Positions 58,357-64,000 of a stretch of 64,000 nucleotides of DNA are shown in pieces. The stretch is from Psychrobacter immobilis (GTDB lineage: Bacteria > Pseudomonadota > Gammaproteobacteria > Pseudomonadales > Moraxellaceae), in assembly GCF_904846175.1 (NCBI RefSeq), contig NZ_CAJGZM010000007.1, positions 1 through 64,000 on the forward strand, in the 5' to 3' direction. Each line of letters begins with the position of its first letter. Within the stretch, counting starts at the first letter, position 1. The notes beneath the pieces were generated by a model, which was given only the letters and a program-made list of their open reading frames with translations, had not been told where the DNA came from and did no database searches. The translations under genes and the position numbers were made by a program.

Positions 58357-59214
58357 ATGAGTATTCACGGTATTTTGGGCGAACAAACCACCGATTATCC
58401 AACTGAGTATAGTCCAGAAACGTTATATCCAATTGCCCGTAGTATGGGGCGCGATGCCATTGGCTGGCAAGACGACAAGCTAGAAGTTGGTGTTGATTGG
58501 TGGCAGGCATTCGAGATGTCTTGGTTAAATACGCAAGGTATTTCGCAAGTGGCTATTGCGCGCTTTGGTATTCCGGCAAGCTCGCCATTTATCGTCGAGT
58601 CAAAATCGCTTAAGCTTTATTTAAATAGCATCAACTTTACTGAATTTGCCGACTGGTCTGATGTGCAAACGCTGATTACTAAAGACTTATCGGCGTGCGT
58701 ACAAGCAGCAGTAGAGGTTCAGTTATTCAGCTTAGAGACTGACACGCCAATGCTGCTCATTGCACAGCCTAATGGTGTCTGTATTGATGAGGCACTTGCA
58801 AATAGTAGCGAGAGAGTAGCGCTAACGGAACACCCTGATGCGTCATTATTAGTAAGTGATTCTGTAGGTTCTGAAAAAGAAGTTGGCAAAATTTTTAGCT
58901 TTTATTCTAACCTGCTACGCAGTAATTGTCCGGTGACCAATCAGCCAGATTGGGGCACGTTGGCGGTTTCTATTACCAGTAACAAGGAAGTCGATGAAGC
59001 GAGCATGCTACGTTATATCTTAAGTTTCCGTCAGCATAATGGCTTTCATGAGCAATGCGTTGAGCAGATATTTGCTGATTTAAGTCAATATTATCAGCCA
59101 AGTGAGCTGATGGTTAGAGCTTGGTATACGCGCCGCGGTGGTATCGATATCAATCCTTGCCGTGTCAGTGATATAACCTTGCTACCTAAACCAAGTCGCT
59201 TGATTCGGCAGTAA
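58357..59214 (+). CDS. queF: NADPH-dependent preQ0 reductase QueF
   Basis: A 285-residue type II QueF that reduces 7-cyano-7-deazaguanine to preQ1 for queuosine in tRNA. The catalytic C191 lies in RSNCPVTNQPDWG with D198, corresponding to the E. coli enzyme; ESKSLKLYLNS is the NADPH motif and FRQHNGFHEQCVEQI the substrate Glu/His block. AGGAAG upstream selects the ATG; a GTG 6 nt earlier is too close to it. Other queuosine genes are not nearby. Confidence 0.96.
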   Translation: MSIHGILGEQTTDYPTEYSPETLYPIARSMGRDAIGWQDDKLEVGVDWWQAFEMSWLNTQGISQVAIARFGIPASSPFIVESKSLKLYLNSINFTEFADWSDVQTLITKDLSACVQAAVEVQLFSLETDTPMLLIAQPNGVCIDEALANSSERVALTEHPDASLLVSDSVGSEKEVGKIFSFYSNLLRSNCPVTNQPDWGTLAVSITSNKEVDEASMLRYILSFRQHNGFHEQCVEQIFADLSQYYQPSELMVRAWYTRRGGIDINPCRVSDITLLPKPSRLIRQ

Positions 59215-59320
59215 ATGAATGTTCACTATTATGTTGAATAATTAAGATTTTTAGCTTTAATAGATGAGCGTTCTTTTCTATACTCAATAAACCTTATTTC
59301 ATTAATATTGAGATGCAGCT

Positions 59321-59722
59321 ATGAAGTTAAAAACTGGCTTTTTAACCGCTCTAGGGACTGCTATTTTGTCTCTTCCTACCTTGCAGTTAGTACAGGCTGC
59401 ATTTGTTGAAAATCAATATAACTGTGAAAATGCGTATATGGAAAAGGCTTATGATTGTGGTAACAATGCAATTATAGTCGAAAAAAACCGTCTTAATAAA
59501 ATTTATCAGAGTGCTTATCGTACTTTGAATACGACACAGCAACAGCGCTTGGATAAAGAACAGCGCGTATGGTTAAAGACCCGCAATCAGAAGTGCGACT
59601 TTGAGTATGACGGTCCAATGAATAATTCTGTGGTATACGCTCAGATTAGCGCTAATGTTTGTACCGCTAATGAGACACAGAAACGCAGTAAAGCCGTTGC
59701 TAAGAAATATAATATTAAGTAG
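59321..59722 (+). CDS. LprI-like lysozyme inhibitor domain protein
   Basis: A 133-residue exported protein with a signal peptide of about 26 residues. The mature part fits the LprI domain: C-x-NAYMEKAYDC, then LNKIYQSAYRTL, QRLDKEQRVWLKTRNQKCDFEY and a final Cys/Thr helix (VCTANETQKRSK). Four cysteines could form two disulfides. LprI from Mycobacterium inhibits lysozyme; in gammaproteobacteria the role is inferred only. Convergent with proS through a shared terminator. Confidence 0.88.
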   Translation: MKLKTGFLTALGTAILSLPTLQLVQAAFVENQYNCENAYMEKAYDCGNNAIIVEKNRLNKIYQSAYRTLNTTQQQRLDKEQRVWLKTRNQKCDFEYDGPMNNSVVYAQISANVCTANETQKRSKAVAKKYNIK

Positions 59723-59736
59723 TTTATTTTAGCGAT

Positions 59737-59776
59737 AAAAAAGCGCCTATCTTATTCACTAAGATAGGCGCTTTTT
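59737..59776. terminator. Bidirectional terminator between LprI-like gene and proS
   Basis: AAAAAGCGCCTATCTTA pairs with AAGATAGGCGCTTTTT around 6-7 nt, with A-run and T-run on both sides. Confidence 0.93.
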
Positions 59777-59799
59777 ATGGCATAGTTTTTTTTGAAAAA

Positions 59800-61518
59800 C
59801 TATTTGCCGCTTACTTTTGCCATGACTTCTTTGCGGCTAAGCATTTGCTTTTCCGTTTCGCGGCGATTGACGTATTCGTATTTATCTTCAGCCAAGTTAC
59901 GGTCTGAAACCACGATACGATGAGGAATACCAATCAATTCAAGATCGGCAAACTTAACGCCTGGACGCTCGTTACGGTCATCAAGTAGTACATTGATGCC
60001 TTGGGCTTTTAGCTCTTCATACAGCGCGGTCGCCGTCTGCATGACGGTTTCTTCTTTTGACTTCATCGGAATGATAGCCACTTCAAACGGCGCAATTGAA
60101 TCATCAACGGTTGGCGTTTTTGGCCACATGATGCCGTTTTCATCATTATTTTGCTCTATAGCAGCAGCAATAATGCGGCTAACACCAATACCGTAGCAAC
60201 CCATCATTAGGGTGACAGGCTTGCCATCTTCACCAGATACAGTCGCATTCATCGCTTGTGAGTACTTATCACCCAACTGGAAGATATGACCCACTTCGAT
60301 ACCGCGTTTGATTTTTAGGCTGCCTTTACCATCAGGAGATGGGTCACCTTCCTGTACATTGCGCACATCAACGACGCGAGTAATGCTCGCATCACGCGCC
60401 CAGTTCATACCAACAGTATGTTTATTGACTTCATTGGCGCCCGTGACAAAATCTGACAAGGTTGCGGCTGAACGATCAACGAATACTGGCATATCCAAAT
60501 TAACGCCAATATAGCCTTTATGAAGACCAGCGGCTTTAAGCTCTTCATCAGAGGCCATCGTGAGCGGCACATTGGCTTCTTCGATTTTTTCAGCTTTGAT
60601 AGTATTAAGCTGATGATCACCACGTAAGACGATAGCGATTAACTGCGGCTCATCGTCTTCAGTATGACCATGAACGATTAAGGTTTTCACCGTGGTGTCT
60701 AGTGGTACGCCTAAATGCTCAGCAACGATTTTACAGGTAGTCATGTCTTCCGTTAAGACGTCTTCGCGCTCCATCTTCGGCGGCTGACGCTCAGCGATGC
60801 TTACTGATTCAGCAAGCTCAACGTTGGCCGCATAATCAGAAGAATCAGAAAATGCGATATCATCTTCGCCGCTGTCTGCCAACACATGGAACTCATGCGA
60901 AGCAAAACCACCGATAGAACCCGTATCCGCTTGCACGGCACGGAAATCTAAACCCAGACGGGTAAAGATGCGCGTATAAGCGTCATACATGTCATGATAA
61001 GTCTTAGCCAATGAGGCTTGATCAACATGGAATGAGTAGGCGTCTTTCATAGTGAATTCACGCGCACGCATCACACCAAAACGTGGACGAATCTCATCAC
61101 GGAACTTATTTTGGATTTGGAAAAAGGTAATCGGCAACTGCTTATAACTGCGCAGCTCACCTTGAGCAAGGTTAGTGATGACTTCTTCGTGCGTCGGACC
61201 CAAGACAAAATCGCGGTCATGACGGTCTTTGAAGCGTAATAACTCAGGACCATAATCATTAAAACGACCGGTCATCTGCCAAAGCTCGGCAGGCTGGGTC
61301 ATTGGCATCAGCACTTCTTGAGCACCGACGTTTTGCATCTCTTCGCGAACGATGCGTTCGACTTTTTGCAACACGCGCAAACCCATCGGCAACCAGATAT
61401 ATAGTCCAGAGGCGATTTTACGAATAAGACCTGCTCTTACCATTAGTTGGCTTGAGGCGATATCAGCGTCGCTGGGAGTTTCTTTTAGCGTGGCAAATAA
61501 AAATTGACTGGCTTTCAT
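59800..61518 (-). CDS. proS: Prolyl-tRNA synthetase, bacterial type
   Basis: A 572-residue class II synthetase. Motif 2 is [25 protein letters not shown], motif 3 [13 protein letters not shown], and the anticodon-binding domain is C-terminal (about 470-572). Between motifs 2 and 3 lies the INS editing domain (about 230-400), which clears Ala-tRNA(Pro). [12 protein letters not shown] is the Pro/ATP site. Length matches bacterial-type ProS. No convincing binding site precedes the ATG. Confidence 0.97.
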   Translation of the reverse strand: MKASQFLFATLKETPSDADIASSQLMVRAGLIRKIASGLYIWLPMGLRVLQKVERIVREEMQNVGAQEVLMPMTQPAELWQMTGRFNDYGPELLRFKDRHDRDFVLGPTHEEVITNLAQGELRSYKQLPITFFQIQNKFRDEIRPRFGVMRAREFTMKDAYSFHVDQASLAKTYHDMYDAYTRIFTRLGLDFRAVQADTGSIGGFASHEFHVLADSGEDDIAFSDSSDYAANVELAESVSIAERQPPKMEREDVLTEDMTTCKIVAEHLGVPLDTTVKTLIVHGHTEDDEPQLIAIVLRGDHQLNTIKAEKIEEANVPLTMASDEELKAAGLHKGYIGVNLDMPVFVDRSAATLSDFVTGANEVNKHTVGMNWARDASITRVVDVRNVQEGDPSPDGKGSLKIKRGIEVGHIFQLGDKYSQAMNATVSGEDGKPVTLMMGCYGIGVSRIIAAAIEQNNDENGIMWPKTPTVDDSIAPFEVAIIPMKSKEETVMQTATALYEELKAQGINVLLDDRNERPGVKFADLELIGIPHRIVVSDRNLAEDKYEYVNRRETEKQMLSRKEVMAKVSGK

Positions 61519-62180
61519 AAATAAAGCATAACCTTATCAACGATAAAATAAATAAGAAATAGGAGGATATTGAGCGTGTGCTTTGATGGCCGACGCAAGC
61601 TTACCTTTTATCACTTGGTAATAGTCTAGGACCTGCCTAGCTAAAAAGTACTGCAACAAGCAGTAGTTTAGTAGAAAGTGCGTTTATAAAACGCCTTGCA
61701 AAAAGGGTGGAACTTTTATTTTTGTATCAATACATCAATATCGACAGCATCATATTTTCAGCATAAAAGCCAGAAAAATGGGTGCATGCCAACATTTTGC
61801 TTATACAATCTGACTATGTTAGGTAAAGTTCGCCTAAGACGCAATGACTTTTTGTTGTTTCATCCCAAACATTATATAAACCGGCCTGATTTGTTAAAAA
61901 TAAGCCGCTTATTAGGTCGAAAATTAGTTATTTTTTGGCAACTCCCTAGTCAAAGTTAGGCTTATTTAATGTGAAAGAATGGCTAGTAACTTTTCTTGTG
62001 TAGATAGAGAGATATCAACTGTTATTTAAAAGCAGTTTGTAGAGAGTAGATGATAAATATGATTGTGTTGAGGATTGGTAGTAACTGCTTGAAATCGTTA
62101 TAAACAAATAGCATTAAAAGTTTAATGTTTAGCAATTAAATGCTGATTAAAATTAATAATAAAACCTTGAGGTAGTTTAC
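61519..62180. other. Divergent intergenic region between proS and DUF4230 gene
   Basis: About 660 bp. A weak hairpin (ACTGC/GCAGT) lies at 61649-61663. An 87-codon frame at 61696-61959 has no binding site or recognisable domain and is not accepted as a gene. Otherwise AT-rich spacer. Confidence 0.45.
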
Positions 62181-62921
62181 ATGGTCAACCCTGATAACCA
62201 CTCTCCTGTGGGTAGTAATAGCACCAATCGTCCGCAAGCGAAAAAAACCATCTCGATGCTGTCGTGGCTGGTATTGCTTATCGGTCTTGCCGCGCTCGTT
62301 TTTGCGATATATAGCTTGCAAAATAATAACAAAGAAGAACCGATAGAAACCATTACCCGCGAAGGGGTAGTGATGCAAATCCAGAAATTAAATCGCTTAG
62401 AGACGGTGGCGTTTAGTGTCGATACGGTTATCACTAGCCAAAAACCAGGCAGTTGGATGAAGCTGTGGCAAGATGAGCAAAAGGGCTTGTTCATTGCGCG
62501 CGGGCGCGTAGAAGCGGGGATTGATTTGAGTGAGTTGACGCCTGAGATGGTACAGGTGGTGCAACCTGAGATTGATGTTGATAAGGTGCAGGAAGCTGAT
62601 GCTAATACGCCCGTCTCAATGATGCCGAAAATCACTATTACCTTGCCGCCATCAGAGATATTTTCGGTTTATCTAGACGATATCGAAATTTATGATTGGC
62701 AAACCGGCGCTTTTGGTATGATGCAGGTTGATCCAAAGATTTTGCAACAAGCGCAAAGTATGGCAAAAAAAGAAGTGCTTGAGCGTGCTTGCCGCGGTGA
62801 TGTGATGAATATGGCGTTAGAAAATGCGCAAACTCAATTGCAGCAGTTATTTTCATTGACTGGCGCCGTAGTAACGGTAACCACGCAGGGCGCAGGGGCG
62901 TGCCAATTGCCAACGGCTTAA
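62181..62921 (+). CDS. DUF4230 domain membrane-anchored protein
   Basis: A 246-residue protein with a polar N-terminus, one membrane helix (about 28-47) and a periplasmic DUF4230 domain (about 65-240): VVMQIQKLNRLETVAFSVDTVI, ARGRVEAGIDLSELTPEMV, KITITLPPSEIFSVYLDDIEIYDWQTGAF and a C-terminal helix with two cysteines. GAGGTAG precedes the ATG. DUF4230 proteins are widespread and uncharacterised. A short look-alike gene follows. Confidence 0.85.
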   Translation: MVNPDNHSPVGSNSTNRPQAKKTISMLSWLVLLIGLAALVFAIYSLQNNNKEEPIETITREGVVMQIQKLNRLETVAFSVDTVITSQKPGSWMKLWQDEQKGLFIARGRVEAGIDLSELTPEMVQVVQPEIDVDKVQEADANTPVSMMPKITITLPPSEIFSVYLDDIEIYDWQTGAFGMMQVDPKILQQAQSMAKKEVLERACRGDVMNMALENAQTQLQQLFSLTGAVVTVTTQGAGACQLPTA

Positions 62922-63161
62922 TGCTTAGGTTTTATTAATCTTAGATTCAAATAAGAAGCGCAAGGTTTTAGGGCTAGAATATTTTATTATAAGTAGTTAA
63001 CTCAAAATACTTTAATGAACCGCTACGCTGATTAAGAGATGTTGCTTGAAATTATTGGTAATAGGGTTATTATATTATATAGCAGGACTTATTTATTATT
63101 ATCGATAGTCTTATGAATACTGTCGATAAAATAAGCTCATATAATATAAGAGGTGGCGTAT

Positions 63162-63419
63162 ATGACAACTCCTAATAATCAGCCCTCTGCTCATGAGAAG
63201 CACAAATTAACCAAACACCGCAAAGAAAAAGAGTCGCTATCTTTTGCGACTTGGGTATTGTTGATCATCAGCTTTAGCTTATTAATCTATGCCATCTATA
63301 CGATTAAAACGCGAATAGTAAATTCAGATACGGCTAGGGCGCCACAAAGTAGCTTAATACAGACTGGTAATTTGATCCAAAATGGGTTGGAAATCAGTTT
63401 GTTGAAAATAGACAGCTAG
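63162..63419 (+). CDS. Small single-pass membrane protein, possible truncated relative of DUF4230 gene
   Basis: An 85-residue protein. GAGGTGG upstream of this ATG sets the start. The N-terminus is polar and basic (KLTKHRKEKESL), followed by one membrane helix (about 27-47: WVLLIISFSLLIYAIYTI) and a 35-residue tail without the DUF4230 domain. The layout and helix (WLVLLIGLAALVFAIYSL in the gene before it) suggest a partial duplicate. Could be a real micro-protein or a truncated paralogue. Confidence 0.6.
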   Translation: MTTPNNQPSAHEKHKLTKHRKEKESLSFATWVLLIISFSLLIYAIYTIKTRIVNSDTARAPQSSLIQTGNLIQNGLEISLLKIDS

Positions 63420-63482
63420 TATTTTTATCGAAACTATCAGCGGCACTGTTTTTTAAATTTACTACAGTTTTTAAATTCAACG

Positions 63483-64000
63483 CTATCTTTTAAATTCAGC
63501 AATCACTAACTGGCGTGCTGCTTTATGTTCGACCATCGGTACTGGGTAATCAATGTCAGCAAACTTACCACCTTTTGTTAATGCCTGTCGCATCTTATCC
63601 TCGCTGTGCAAGATGCTGGCAGGTACGTCCTTCAGCTCAGGCAGCCATGCCTTGATAAATTCGCCATCGCTATCATGGGTCTTAGCTTGGCTAAAAGGGT
63701 TCATAATACGGAAGTAGGGCGCTGAATCTGTGCCTGTCGACGCGCTCCATTGCCAACCGCCGTTATTTGATGCAAAGTCGCCGTCTATTAGCTGCTGCAT
63801 AAAGTAACGCTCGCCCAAGCGCCAATCAATCAGTAAGTCCTTGGTCAAAAACATTGCCGTCACCATGCGCAAGCGATTGTGCATAAAACCTGTCGCATTG
63901 AGACAGCGCATCGCCGCATCGACCAATGGCACGCCTGTCTTACCTGTGTACCATGCCTTAAAATCATCCTGATTATATGACCAGTTAATCTTGTTATCTG
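63483..64000 (-). CDS. phrB: Deoxyribodipyrimidine photolyase, C-terminal part (runs off window)
   Basis: The last ~172 residues of a photolyase, continuing beyond the right edge. FAD-binding helical domain motifs are complete here: KTGVPLVDAAMRCLNATGFMHNRLRM, FLTKDLLIDWRLGERYFMQ, ASNNGGWQWSASTGTDSAPYFRIMNPFSQ. CPD photolyases repair UV-induced pyrimidine dimers with blue light. The N-terminal antenna domain is outside the window, so class is judged only from this part. Confidence 0.93.
   Translation of the reverse strand, partial: DNKINWSYNQDDFKAWYTGKTGVPLVDAAMRCLNATGFMHNRLRMVTAMFLTKDLLIDWRLGERYFMQQLIDGDFASNNGGWQWSASTGTDSAPYFRIMNPFSQAKTHDSDGEFIKAWLPELKDVPASILHSEDKMRQALTKGGKFADIDYPVPMVEHKAARQLVIAEFKR

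Noticed and set aside
61696-61959. An 87-codon frame between proS and the DUF4230 gene
   Set aside because: No ribosome binding site, no recognisable domain and an odd aromatic/basic composition.

Overview
The window is a chromosomal segment of a gammaproteobacterium of the family Moraxellaceae, most likely Psychrobacter. This rests on moderate to low GC, Moraxellaceae-type proteins (a family I lipase with its Lif foldase, fasciclin and META lipoproteins, a long QueF, a LemA/TPM cluster), the map-glnD-dapC neighbourhood shared with Pseudomonas, and repeated Asn/Ser/Asp-rich insertions in otherwise conserved proteins. The species assignment is inference; the protein family calls come from motifs read directly.

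Layout. 0-12 kb: RimI acetyltransferase, a MerR regulator, trxB-aat facing away from ftsK, an amidase, a DODA-type dioxygenase, RlmH, a DUF2147 secreted protein and a DUF421 membrane protein. 12-24 kb: DacB (PBP4), a DEDDh exonuclease with a DUF294/CBS protein, then dapC, an unknown membrane protein, glnD and map. 24-29 kb: secreted lipase and its foldase, a META lipoprotein and a TolB-like propeller lipoprotein. 29-39 kb: an NfeD-like membrane protein (YqiJ), a flotillin (YqiK), a giant 2062-residue AAA+ ATPase of the so-called DNA repair ATPase type, and two tandem DUF2256 zinc-ribbon micro-proteins. 39-41 kb: an AT-rich single-chain DUF262/DUF1524 protein resembling GmrSD-type restriction enzymes. 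41-49 kb: metH, two fasciclin lipoproteins with the remains of further copies between them, and an alanine/glycine:Na+ symporter. 49-55 kb: LemA and two TPM-domain proteins, a MITE-like palindrome, adenine deaminase, a sirtuin, a small membrane protein and tRNA-Arg(CCG). 55-64 kb: cytochrome c5-like protein, YadG/YadH-type ABC exporter, queF, an LprI-like protein, proS, a DUF4230 protein with a short look-alike, and the 3' end of a photolyase gene running out of the window.

Most of the segment is housekeeping. The part most worth following is 29.2-40.7 kb, where a membrane-microdomain pair (YqiJ/YqiK) precedes a giant ATPase and two zinc-ribbon peptides, next to a probable acquired restriction protein. 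A 19-bp perfect inverted repeat lies between the flotillin and ATPase genes. Many operon ends have clear intrinsic terminators, several bidirectional, and one hairpin separates the lipase from its foldase.
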